From: Glandiceps talaboti
Lineage: Eukaryota; Hemichordata; Enteropneusta; Spengelidae
NCBI RefSeq assembly: GCF_964340395.1
Contig: NC_135560.1
Location: 875,001-939,000, forward strand
DNA length: 64,000 nt
Direction of reading: 5' to 3'
This document shows, piece by piece, positions 24,198 through 36,800 of the stretch. Position 1 is the stretch's first letter. Every line of letters starts with the position of its first letter. A model generated the notes under the pieces. The model was not told where the DNA came from and ran no database searches. It saw only the letters and a list, made by a program, of their open reading frames with translations. The position numbers were made by a program, and so were the translations under genes.

Positions 24198-26160
24198 TTT
24201 GATGCATTGAATTTCATTCCCCACTGGTTTGACCAGGCGACGAGATTGTCAAGATCTTGCTGGAATGAGATTTCATCTTTGTGTGATGTTATGGGTTTAT
24301 ATATGATACAGTCATCAGCAAATAGTCTGATGGTTGAGTTTACTGATTCTTTGATATCATTTATGAACAGGATGAAAAGGTGTGGTCCAAGTACAGATCC
24401 CTGGGGGACACCGCTCAACATGGTGTTCCATTTTGAAGTTTTTCCATTTATGATTACGCTTTGTAAACGGTTTGTTAGAAATGCTTTGATCCAGGTTAGA
24501 GTTTGATTTCTGATGCCATAATAGTTGAGTTTCTGTAATAGGTGTTTATGTGGTACTACGTCAAATACTTTGCCGAAGTCCAGGATTGCGATGACTGTAG
24601 TCAATTTATTGTTGTGGTGAGTAGACAGATCGTGGAAAGTTGTTATGAGCTGGGTATCACATGATCAAAATTTCTGAAATGCATGTTGGGCATCTGTAAT
24701 TATGTTGTGTTTGGTTAAGTATTTTGTTATGTGACTGTCTATAATATGTTCAAGAAGTTTACAGCATACACATGTTAATGAAATTGGTCTGGGTCTGATT
24801 TGGATCCTTTTTTTGAATATTGGTGCGACATTGGCCTGTTTCCAGTCTTCTGACAGTTCACCTTGGTTAACACTTTGCTGAAAGATGTATTGTAAAGTTG
24901 GTGTGATTTCTGTAGCTACAATCCTTAGAGTTCTGTTTGGAATGTTGTCTGGTCCAGCGGCCTTGTCAGACTTTAGGGTGGTTAGTAGTTTTTCTATACC
25001 TTCCACAGCAATAGTGATGTTGGGCATATCTGGGAACGGACTGGTTGGTTAAATGGACTGGTTGGTTGAACGGACTGGTTGGTTGACTTGGTAGTTTTGG
25101 GTCTTCAGGTATGAATACACATTGAAACTGGTCTGATAGTGTTTCCGCTTTTGTTTGGTCATCTGATATTATTTTCTGTTGTACTTTGAGTGACTGTATT
25201 CCTACATTGTCTTTCTTCCTTGCTCTTATGTAGCTCCAGAACATTTTCTTGTCCTCTGATGACGAGAGTTTGGATATGTATTCTCTATTTGCTTTCCTAA
25301 GTTCTTTGTCAACTTCCTGTCAGATATTCTTGAATTTATCCCAGTTTGGTTTACCTCCTAGTTGTTTGGCTTTAATGTAATATCGTTTTTTCTTTCTGCA
25401 CAATCTTTTGAGTCGGTGTGTGAACCATGGTGGTTGACGTTTTGCACAATCTTTTGAGTCGGTGTGTGAACCATGGTGGTTGACGTTTTGCACAATCTTT
25501 TGAGTCGGTGTGTGAACCATGGTGGTTGACGTTTTGCACAATCTTTTGAGTCGGTGTGTGAACCATGGTGGTTGACGTTTTGCACAATCTTTTGAGTCGG
25601 TGTGTGAACCATGGTGGTTGACGTTTTGCACAATCTTTTGAATCGGTGTGTGAACCATGGTGGTTGACGTTTTGCACAATCTTTTGAGTCGGTGTGTGAA
25701 CCATGGTGGTTGACGTTTTGCACAATCTTTTGAGTCGGTGTGTGAACCATGGTGGTTGACGTTTTGCATAATCTTTTGAGTCGGTGTGTGAACCATGGTG
25801 GTTAACGTTTTCCTTTGACTTGTTTAGTTGGAACATGTTTTTGTATATAACACTAATAATGAAGTCTCTGAATACAGACTAGTTTTCATTTACGGTTTTC
25901 TTTTCTGGATTATTTTCAAGGAACTCCTTGGAAAATATCAGTGCATCTTCACGGTAAGCTTTTTCATCCATTTTGCTCCACTGGTAAACAGTTCTTGGTG
26001 GCTTTGAAGAGCTGGGTAAATGGGTCTTGATATTTATCATGACTGTGGGGTGATCTGCAATTGGTGTATGGGGGTAAACTTCATTTATTTTTGCTGGCCT
26101 TGTGGTGAAGCATGGGTCTAGAACGTTTTCTGTTCCATTTGTATTTCTGTGGGTTGGAAA
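24198..26160 (-). pseudogene. LINE-A, 5' part: endonuclease end and reverse transcriptase
   Basis: Read on the minus strand from 26160 downward. The end of the endonuclease domain comes first (GTENVLDPCFTTRPAKI, then PIADHPTVMI, about 26155-26030). A linker carries a 46-bp minisatellite (25396-25812). The reverse transcriptase follows: SDKAAGPDNIPN at about 24960, ILDFGKVFDVVPHKHLLQK at about 24560, SGVPQGSVLGPHLFILFIND, and catalytic LFADDCIIY at about 24310. It ends at MKFNASKCK, where the 21.9-kb insertion begins; the rest is at 1480-2267. A stop at about 24664 and several frameshifts make it a pseudogene. Confidence 0.92.
25396..25812. repeat. 46-bp minisatellite inside LINE-A
   Basis: About nine near-identical copies of a 46-bp unit containing GTGAACCATGGTGGTTGACG and TTTTGCACAATCTTTTGAGT. 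Because 46 is not a multiple of 3, the frame rotates every unit. All three minus frames stay open across the array, giving overlapping 130-158-codon ORFs with an HHGSHTDSKD period; these are artefacts. Confidence 0.95.
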
Positions 26161-26736
26161 TATTACAATCTGAAATCAGACAAATGGAGACTGCAAGGAC
26201 TGTAATGATTACTTTAATTCTAGATCCAGTAATGAAGTAAGTACAGAAATCACTACAGTTCATTCCTAGACTGTTAATGGAAACTAGATGTCTATTTTAA
26301 ACATATACTCCCAACAATTGCAATCATTTATACTCCCAACAATTGTTAATATAGGGGTACTATGTATTATATCATACACACGCCAAGTTGAACTAAAAAA
26401 TACGGAATTTATACCTGGATCAATCTACGTCATGACAATGTGCATCTATGTCAAAACAAAGTGTGTCTACCCCATTGGTTCTGCCGTGTTCGAAATATGA
26501 GACAAAACATTCCAAATTGCCATTACTTTCTAGTTTTTTTCTTTGATATCATTGGCACAAGCATAATTATGTTATTCTCCAATATTTTTCTTCACTCAGC
26601 TGGAATATACTCATGACCTAAGATTCTCACTACTTGTCTAGCAACCTGTAGTAGCAACACCCCCTTAAGCCAATCATATTTTCTGTGGTTGATCGAAGAA
26701 AAATGTTTGGAAATAACATCTAATTATAGCTCAGTT
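26161..26736. other. Intergenic spacer downstream of UBA6, no gene seen
   Basis: AT-rich, with a short direct repeat CATTTATACTCCCAACAATTG near 26310-26345. The sequence at 26160-26260 does not continue the LINE. Confidence 0.45.
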
Positions 26737-27262
26737 GGATAAGAACTTTGTGTTTATTTATGAATACTAAATGACATAATTGATAAGGACTTTGTGTTTA
26801 TTTATGAATACTCAATGACATAATTGATAAGGACTGTGTGTTTATTTATGAATACTCAATGACATAATTGATAAGGACTTTGTGTTTATTTATGAATACT
26901 CAATGACATAATTGGTAAGGACTTTGTGTTTATTTATGAATACTCAATGACATAATTGATAAGGACTTTGTGTTTATTTATGAATACTCAATGACATAAT
27001 TGATAAGGACTTTGTGTTTATTTATGAATACTAAATGACATAATTGGTAAGGACTTTGTGTTTATTTATGAATACTCAATGACATAATTGATAAGGACTT
27101 TGTGTTTATTTATGAATACTCAATGACATAATTGATAAGGACTGTGTGTTCATTTATGAATACTCAATGACATAATTGATAAGGACTTTGTGTTTATTTA
27201 TGAATACTCTATGACATAATTGATAAGGACTTTGTGTTTATTTATGAATACTCTATGACATA
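26737..27262. repeat. 44-bp minisatellite array
   Basis: Twelve copies of a 44-bp unit containing AAGGACTTTGTGTTTATTTA, TGAATACTCAATGACATAAT. Variants are GACTGTGTG and CTCTATGAC. It lies about 315 bp beyond the UBA6 polyadenylation signal. Confidence 0.96.
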
Positions 27263-27576
27263 ACACACACACATACACACTTGGACAGAGATTTTAACAT
27301 GTCTATTGATGTATTGAACCTTACATTGAACTTGTAATAGCATTGTGATATTACAGTAAAAGTATACACTATTTCACTTTGTTAAATCTAAGGTCAAACA
27401 CTTAGTGAGTCTGTCTTTAGATATCAACTGTTTAAAATGATTATTCACTCAGTCATGTTTATATAATAATTGCAGAGTTGTTATAATGTCGTTGATGTTG
27501 TCAGGAAATTGTGTTCTCAGCATAGCAGACAGGTTGGTTATCAATTGATGTCCAAAATCATCTTCTAATTCACATA

Positions 27577-27582
27577 TTTATT
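27577..27582 (-). terminator. UBA6: Candidate UBA6 polyadenylation signal
   Basis: AATAAA on the minus strand, about 120 bp past the UBA6 stop codon (27702-27704). It is a canonical hexamer at a sensible distance; I did not look for downstream elements. Confidence 0.6.
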
Positions 27583-27701
27583 CCTTGTGTTATGACACAA
27601 CTGTGATGGCCTGTGCTGTGGTATCTTGGCTGTATTCATACATAGATGGTTGTTGTCTAGTATCATGTTTACTACTTGTCTTTATGGCAAGGACACAGAA
27701 T

Positions 27702-27822
27702 TTACTTGCCAAAGTAGTACCTAACAGGTGGCCCTGGAACATCCTCTCCTGCCTCACTATCAAATGCTACAGTCAAGTCCATGTAATTTTGACTGTCAGA
27801 AGGTTTTAATAGTTTGACCATT
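27702..27822 (-). CDS. UBA6: UBA6 last coding exon
   Basis: 39 codons plus TAA, preceded by one base completing a split Thr codon. The acceptor is TTCTCTTGTAG just above 27822. The peptide starts [13 protein letters not shown] and ends [10 protein letters not shown], the final strand of the ubiquitin-fold domain in E1 enzymes. Stop at 27702-27704. Confidence 0.95.
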
Positions 27823-30800
27823 CTACAAGAGAAAAAGAAAAACAGTATTGTAATTGTAGCAATGATTCCATTCATTTTAACTATTTATTTCTAAAGTTGA
27901 TGATTTCAGACTTTTGAACATCACCAGCTTTGACTTGTAATGTATTCTATTTACCACATTATTAATACACTGCATGCATTTTACTCTTTTAAAAGTTTTA
28001 TCCTGTGTACATTTTTCTGGGTTTTTTTTCATAACATACATTTTCCTGATAAAGGCTGTCTGTGAACAGCTGAAACACTGGGTAGTTTAAAATAATAGTT
28101 CAACAAGTCATTGAAAATGACATACTCCCCGCTATGATTGGGTTTTAAGGAACTGGCAGTTTATGTTGTCATTTTCAAACCTGGTTAAATTTGTTTGGCC
28201 TCATAATGGTTGTTTTTGATATCACTACTCTGTTCAAGCATGTCTGAGATATGACTTTGGACATGAAAACTGCACCAACAAAATGGCTGCCAGGCAGCCA
28301 TATCGGATTGTATCACAATGAAAATGGATATGCATATGTATGTCACAGAACACTGTGCTAATAGCAACTTTGAATGAGATCTGTTCAAGCATGTCTGAGT
28401 TATGGCTTTGGACATGGAAAATTCGCAAACAAAATGGCTGCCAGGCAGCCATATTGGATCGTATCACGACAACAATGAATATGCACATGTATGTCATAGA
28501 ACACTGTCCTAATAGCAACTTTGAATGAGATCTGTTCATGCTTGTCTGAGTTATGGCTTTGGACAGGGAAAATTTGCAAACAAAATGGCTGCTAGGCGGC
28601 CATATTGGATCATATCATAAAACAAATTGACGTGCATATATGTATGCCATAGTATGTTGCCCCTGTACCAAGTTTGAAAAAAATTGGTCCAGTGATCTCC
28701 AAGAAATGTCTGCAGACGGACACACGGACAGACAGAACCCAATCGATAAGTCCCCGTCTGGACTTCGTCTGGCAGGGACTAATATAAACTTTATTACTTA
28801 CTTACTTAACAACATGCTGTGGAAAGCATGGTATAGTAAACACAATACAATACAATACAATACAATACAATACAATACAATACAATACAATACAAGACAA
28901 AAATACAATACACATTACTTGTCTGCTGAGGGGATCTTTCGAGATGTATCTAAAAGAAATTTGGCAAGAGGAAGTTTATCATCTGAACCTAGAATATACA
29001 AAAATTTCTCTTGACTGTTTAAAGTGTTAAAATAAGCACATTTCAAAGATATCAAAGAAAATAAAACCTCACTCTCATTTTCGTGTTGTGGGCAATCAAT
29101 AATAAAATGAAATTCATCTTCAACCATTGAGGGGCAATACTTGCAAAATCTTTCATTGGCAGGAATTTTCGGCATACACCTTCTACCCCAACTCTATTTG
29201 TAAATGAAAATCAGAGACTCTAAATTTTGTAATTAATCTACGACAAGTGGGATTCTTAATCTTGATTAGGTAGTTTTCTAGTTTGAATACAGATTTAAAA
29301 GTTGTATAAGTTCTAAGTTTGTTTTTATCACTACCATTTCTTCTAACATCATTAAATAAATCATTAAACCAAGATTTACAAAAGTCTTTGCATAGATTAT
29401 CCTGAATTGTATTAAGGGTAGAATTAAAATTACAAATACAAGACCAAATATTGCTCTCGCTATATTTATCAAGCATATCTGTTATAAAATTTCCCCAATT
29501 TGAATAACGCATGGAAGATAAGTATGCTGACTTTAATAAACAATCATCACTAATAACTAATCTATGCCAATACTTCAACATATGCTTAATAACAACAAAA
29601 TTAACAGGAAAACACCCCAATTCCCCTATAATACCATTAATTGGAGCTCTCTTAGAAACACCCAATAAAAATCTATAAAAAGAGTAACTAATCTCATCAA
29701 GAAAATTCTTCTTTTGATTTATTTCGCAACCCCAGACTTCGCAACCATAAGTCATGATAGGAACTATTAAACGATCAAAAAGATCTAAAGCTATATCAAC
29801 TGAAATACATCCATCAGAAGATACGAGTCTACATAAACTGAAAAGAGCTTTCATGGACTTTAATTTCAAGTTACAGAAATTTCTTTTAAACTTACCATTA
29901 GCAGAAATTATAATACCCAAGTAGCAATATTCCTTAACATTATCAATTGAAATTCCATTTAAATGAAAATTAACACTTTTAATCAAATGGTTGCTCTTAT
30001 TGAAAACAATGATTTTAGTTTTCTTGATGTTTACAGTTAATTTCATAACTAGTATGCATTTGCAAGCAAAAGCTTAGTTCCAGGGCACAGTTGGGGACAT
30101 GAAGAGGCAATCAGATGATGTTTGGATTGGTGTAAATTGGCCGATAGTGGAGATATTGAGGGAAGGATAGTGTGGCAGTGAAACAAGGTTACATACCTAA
30201 GGGTTGGGAGACATCTGGTATATTACAGGATCATGGTAGCTGTAATATGTTTGCATGACATGGGCATTTCCCAATAGGTGAGTGTGCAGATTTGACATAG
30301 ATGTGGTCTATTAGGGTGGTTTTGAGTGTGGTAGCTGTTTTAACAACTTGATTGAATTGGAAGCTGGACATGAATTTCTCAACTGGCACAATTTTGGAGA
30401 CGATGTAGAAATACAGAGGTCGATGTTGATGTAGAAATAAGTAGCATGATTTTATATGATTGCGTCAAAAGATAGTACACGAGTTCAACTCTCTTCATGA
30501 CACTGAAGAATGCACATCGAAAGTCTGTTGTAGTATTGACACATACTCAGAGTTCTCCACAATTTTGAAAAATTAAGGGGTGCCCTAATTTGCATATCAT
30601 TAGCATATTTCCAGATCATAATATTAGGAAGTGAAAAAAGTTTCCAAAATCAAAACTCCTATTTTATTCATTCAGCAAACTAAAATTACTGAAATGTGTT
30701 GAGATCACCAATTTCCAAACCTTTAACATAATTGACAATGTAAAAATTTCAGGAAGGAGTTTGACAGTTACACAGACGATGTTACACATACAGTAATGTT

Positions 30801-33800
30801 GGCAAGCATGTTTTACACACACAACACATGGCATTGTTGATGTACATGTATTGAGTTTTGAGTTGTTGGTTTCACCTTGTAAATGTGCATGTCATTCACA
30901 AAAAATTAATTGAAAACAATTCATTTTCCTTTATTTCTCTAAAATTTGATATATTTTTAATTTTCATGAATGGAAAATCATTTTTCATCAAAATTTGCCG
31001 GAAATACGTACATTTTTAATGTGACGAATTTGGGCTAAGAATAACCGAATACGTTCAGTGCAAATGTACAGTAACAAACATGGCTGCCACATCGGAGCTA
31101 CCTCTTGGTACTACGATCGCGATTCACATCCAAACGTGATCATTTAGGAAATTAATTTTACCATGGAACCGTATCGGAGTAGTTATTTCTAAAGAACATG
31201 TATAAATAATATCATAACTAGGCAAAGCCCATAAGCTCGCTTAGGGTAGATTCATTTGTGACCGGCTGCCTAGGCCAGCTAGAGTTCATACATTTGATTT
31301 GGGTCATTTTCCAGGGGTGTTGACAATCAAATATATTTTATTGAATGACATCTAATTCTCTGACAAGGACGAGAAATAAAGAAAGTCAACACTCTATTCA
31401 GTTGTTGGTTCAAAAACCATCATAGCCATTAGATTAATATCATTCATTGTTAATCAGCCAACTTATCATAGACCCTCCACCAACATACATTGGTATTTGG
31501 ACAAATGTTTTTTGTTGACATGTTGCCGAACATCACGATTTCTCAATTTAACTCAATGATTTAGGAATGTTACTGTACCAACAAACATAGGAAAGTAGTT
31601 GTTGTTAGAACTGGAGTAAGGTCCAAGCCTCGATAGTACGTGAGGAAATCGTCTCAAACTAGCGATACAACTTTCAAAATATAACTTGACATGTCTTCAT
31701 TTGTTAGAGTTATACAATTCAAGACGATTTCTCGGACGATGTTACCACTGTAACGTATGGCTGGCAATGATTTGCTTCCGGGTTAGTGCCTCGTGCATCC
31801 GGGTACTTGGGATTATCGCCGTACGGAAACTCACTTGTCGTGCATTACCACATCAGTAATTTTGCCACCAATATTGATCGTACAAAAACAAAACTCCATA
31901 AATGAACCACAAAGTACTTTCCCTTTCAAAATGTGATAATTTTAGAAAGAGTATTATCATTTTTATTGACGACTGACTCTGTCAAAAATCGTCCCATACA
32001 TTTCAGTTCAGGCATGCGAGACTTCTCACTTGATCGTGTGGTGCGTATACTGTAGGAGGGGTGGAGAATTTGGATTTGAAGTTTACAACCCTGTTTCGAA
32101 CAAATATTTGTCATTTGGGCACACAATGCATAGAATTAAGACTACAACACATATTACATTGCTTGTTTGACGTCAATAGTGTCTTTTGAAAAGTTGCACT
32201 TTACCTAAAGTCTCGCGGACTAATTTCCAATATGGCGTCGGTCATAATGCTCATTAACATATTCATTTTTTTTTAAATTACAAAAAAAAAATCATAAAAA
32301 ATAGAAAAGAAGACGTGCTGACTTGAAATTAACAAATCTAAGTAAGCTACCCTCTGTGCATCAACACACCAGATATCAAAGCAATCTGATAAAAGGTTTC
32401 AAGGAGATGATGAAAATGTCATTTTTGGAAAAAAAATCATAAAAAATTGAAAATGGCATGAACAAATCTGAATAGCCTCCCCCCAGGGAACATGCACACC
32501 AAATATCGAAGTATTCTGGCTGTTACTTTCGGAGAAGATGATGAAAATATAAAAGTTTGACGGACACCTATGATTCAGTCTACTCTAAACCTCCTTATAC
32601 CCCCTATACCTAAAGCTAAAAAGTTCATGATAATTTATGTAAAGAATTTGTAAATCTTGGTTCAGGGAATTATATAATGACATTAGAAGAAATAGTACTG
32701 ATAAAAGCAAATTGAGAACATATAGATTGTTTAAAACAGATTTTGTTTTTGAGAAATACCTTGTTCATTTTAAAAACAGGGTTCGTACACTTAAAGCAAA
32801 ACAAAATTCCAGGACTTTCCAGGGGTTTTTCGTCAGTTTTCCAGGGGTATTTATATTGATTTTGGCCATTTTCCAGGGGTGTTGACACTAAAGTAATGAC
32901 TAATTAAAACAAGCGACCTATCGGTCAGAATAGCTCCGCTATATTTTTTTTAATTTTTTTTTTTTATTTTGGTGACATGTAGAAGTGGTTCAGTTCTTCA
33001 ACTCTTTACTATGCAGTTTTGTTTTAGGGATGCAATAAAGTGGTTAGTGGTTTCATATGATGTCTCACTATAAAACACATTTTACATAGAAGTTGGTAAT
33101 GTATTGTACTTTTATACCAGTCACCATTTTATAACAAAAATTTACTGTTATGAAAAATTGCACAAAATCTCAGAAAAAAAAATGACTGGGAAATGCACAC
33201 AACAAAAAAAAAAAAATGTTCTAACAAATTTACCAAGTCAACAACATTCAACTTGTACTAGTTGTAGTAGATATATATATAGGGAAGAAATGTATTAATC
33301 GCCATCTTAGTTTCCGTACGGCGACAATCCCCAAGTACCCGAAAGAGAGTCATTCTCAGCCAACAGGGTTTGACACTGGAGTAAAAAAGTCACTATCCTA
33401 CAGGACTAGTAAAATTGATAACGTAGTAGTCCTGCAAAAAAATTGGTGGTCCTATCTTTAAGTGCTTTCGCTTGTTCACTTAGGCTCTTCATCTCTCTTA
33501 GTTTTTGCTCTACTTCTAATTCACTTTTCCAAACCCCATATTTATTTCAAACCGTGTGTTGTAATTGAACTGTCTATTTCTTTGTAGTTGTTTGTCCATC
33601 ATCAACTCCTTACTGTAATTTTATTCTCTTTTTTATGTTTTGGAACTTCTTCTCTTTTTTTGTTGCTTTCTGTGAGTAGTTTGTCTTAATTGGAGGGAGG
33701 GGGGAGTAATAAGATGTTATGTGGTCTTATTTCTAGCTTAAATACTACATAACATTTCTGGTACACATTGATCTAAATATTGCATTTTTAAAAGACAAAA

Positions 33801-36800
33801 AATTACCTTCCCATGGAGCAAGTCTTATAGTGTTCTCCTTAGTGCATATTAGAATGTATTTACAACATAAAAATAAATAAATTTGAAGGTTACCAGCAGT
33901 TACAGCAAAATTGTGTTACTAATTACATGTACAAGTCACCTCGTCTATTTTCGTGTCTATGTACTTCCGGGTTGACATAAACGTTAAACGTGATACATAT
34001 AATTACTAAGAAATGACAAAACCGTTCGCAAAATAAAGTTCAGGATTTTAATTTTTCAAACTGAATATCAATATCCACTACACATTCAATAACTGGTTTC
34101 GCGTATTTAGAAATGTGCCCCAAAACATGAACACGGAACACGGAACACGGAATCGTGTCAGTAGCCCCTTCTACACGGCACTAAAAATCCTACCTGAGGA
34201 TGGGGCTAGTGTTACTAAGTTAGCAGTTTCATTGTAGGCTGTAAGTTGTACCGGTAAAAAAAACGATCATCACATCATGTAGGAAGTACAAAATCATAGA
34301 ACACGTTGTTTTCTTGCTGAATAAATTCACTGAAATAACAACACGGTCAAATTGCGTCTTCGATTTTGACAGCCACCATTGTTATGATTGAGCTTCACTT
34401 AGTTCCGTTGAACGTGGCCGGTCGAACGCTGACATCCAATTTGTACAGTGTTTTTACAAAGGGAGCTCGTCAATTACCTACCGAATAATTAACTCAGAAA
34501 CGTAGTTTAAATACTAACTGATCTAAAAATTACTGTTCAGAAAGACTACGCATCCGTACGTACATAAATACGAATTCATGCGACAAAGATTTCAACTTTA
34601 CTACTTGTTACAGTGTAGAGGCCAGCCTTACCCTTATTATACACATATCATCGTACAACTAATTTTATTGGCTATAATATTAGCTACATTTGAAAGGTCT
34701 CATTTGATTGGCTCATCCTTTGCTATTCCCGTTTTCAAGAGACACCCCGCCAGAATAAAGTGCCACGTAGTACAGCAATGGCGCGAGATCGCCTGTTGGG
34801 CGACTTTCCCACCGGGTGTGCTTTTCGAAAACTACACAACACATGCTTTTATGACACGGAATCATAGAAAATCTACCCCGTTTCCAAACTAATCGTGTAA
34901 TTTTATCGCGAATAGACAACCAGAGTTGGTCAAAATAGCAAATTAAAAATCAAATGAATTTTACTATGACCGTGAATTCATCATATAGCCGGTGGTTTGA
35001 ATTCTGAGCTCCCTAATATACCTATCGAAAAGTCACTATCCCGCCGGACTGCCTGCAATGGACATTTTCGTAACCTTTACTGGTCCTTACAGAAAGTTAC
35101 TTGACTCGCGGAATAGCGGACCAGCGTGTACGTGTATGTTGAACCCTTGCCATACGTTATAGCATAGACCCTCCTGGTTACAGTGGTAACACTCGTTCGT
35201 GTTCGATTAAGTGATGAAATGATCTTTTTTTAATTTCTTTTCATCACAACAACAAAATCTGCGCGATCAAAAGTGTTGTAAACTAAACCAGAAAGAATTA
35301 TCGGGCTGGCTAAACTTCTCGATGAACTGGAGTAAGGTCCAAGTCCAAGTAAGCCCCGATAGTACGTGAGAAAATCGTCTCAAACTAGCGATACAACTTT
35401 CAAAATATAACTTGACATGTTAGAGTTATACAATTCAAGACGGGTTTTCACTCGAAAACAACAATTCTGTGAATAATGACACTGAACGCAGCGATTTCTC
35501 GGACGATGTTACCACTGCACTGTAACGTATGGCTGACAACGACTTGCTTCTGGGTTAGTCCCTCCTGCATCCGGGTACTTGTGATTGTCGCCGTACGGAA
35601 CTACCACATCGGTAATTTTGACGCTGTAATTTTGCCACCAATATTGATCGTACAAAAACAAAACTCCATAAATGAACCACAAAGTACTTTCCCTTTCAAA
35701 ATGTGGTAATTTTAGAAAGAGTATTATCGTTTTAATGACGACTGACTCTGTCAACAATCGTTCGATACACTTCAGGCATGGAAGACTTCTCACAATGATA
35801 ATGAGGTGCATATACTGGAATGAACCATTCTGTAGGAGGTGGAGCAGGAGAATTGGATTTGAAGTTTACAACCCTTTTTCGAACAAATATTTGTCATTTG
35901 GGCGCACAATGCGTAGAATTAAGACTATAGCACATATTACATTGCTTGTTTGACGTCAATAGTGTCTTTTGAAAAGTTGCACTTTACCTAAAGTCTCACG
36001 GACTGATTTCCAATATGGCGTCGGTCATAATACTCATTAACATATTCATTTTTTTTTCAAATTTCAAAAAAAAAATCATAAAAAATAGAAGAGAAGACGT
36101 GCTGACTTGAAATTAACAAATCTAAATAAGCTACCCCCTGTGCATCAACACACCAGATATCAAAGCAATCTGACTTGAAGTTCCTGAGGAGTTGATGAAA
36201 ATGTCATTTTTGGAAAAAAAATACCGCCAATGGCGTTGTAGCACAACTGTAGTTTTTAAAAATGTTTATCCATATGCTAGTCTATGTTGCTATGGGCGTG
36301 GTCTTGTTGCTAGGAAAATTTACATACATTTTTTGAATGTTTATTCAATTGTCTATTAAACCCTGTTGTTATCTTTGTGAAATACACCACCGTTTGGCTG
36401 TTGCTATGGGCGTGGTCATGGTTACTAGGGTATTTGCATACATTTTTTGAATGTTTATTCATCTGTCTTTCTATTCCTGTTGTTATCTTTGCAATATACG
36501 TGATTATTTGGCTGTTGTTATGGGCGTGGTCTTGTTGCTATGCAAATTTACATACATTTTTTGGATGTTTATTCAATTATCTATTAAACCCTATTGTTAT
36601 CTTTGTGAAATACACCACCGTTTGGCTGTTGCTATGGGCGTGGTCATGGTTGCTAGGGTATTTGCATACATTTTTTGAATGTTTACTCACTTGCTTACCA
36701 GATGATGTTGTTATTTGACCAAAATATACTGCCATTTGGTTGTTGCTAAAGGGTGTGGTCATGGTTGCTAGGGCCAATTTTGTCAAAATGTTTTTAAGAA

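Noticed and set aside
25320-25836. Three overlapping 130-158-codon ORFs with HHGSHTDSKD repeats
   Set aside because: All three come from one 46-bp minisatellite within a dead LINE.
36377-36718. 113-codon ORF with repeated hydrophobic segments
   Set aside because: Encoded by ~118-bp tandem units of a transposon; the apparent membrane segments are repeats of the same DNA.
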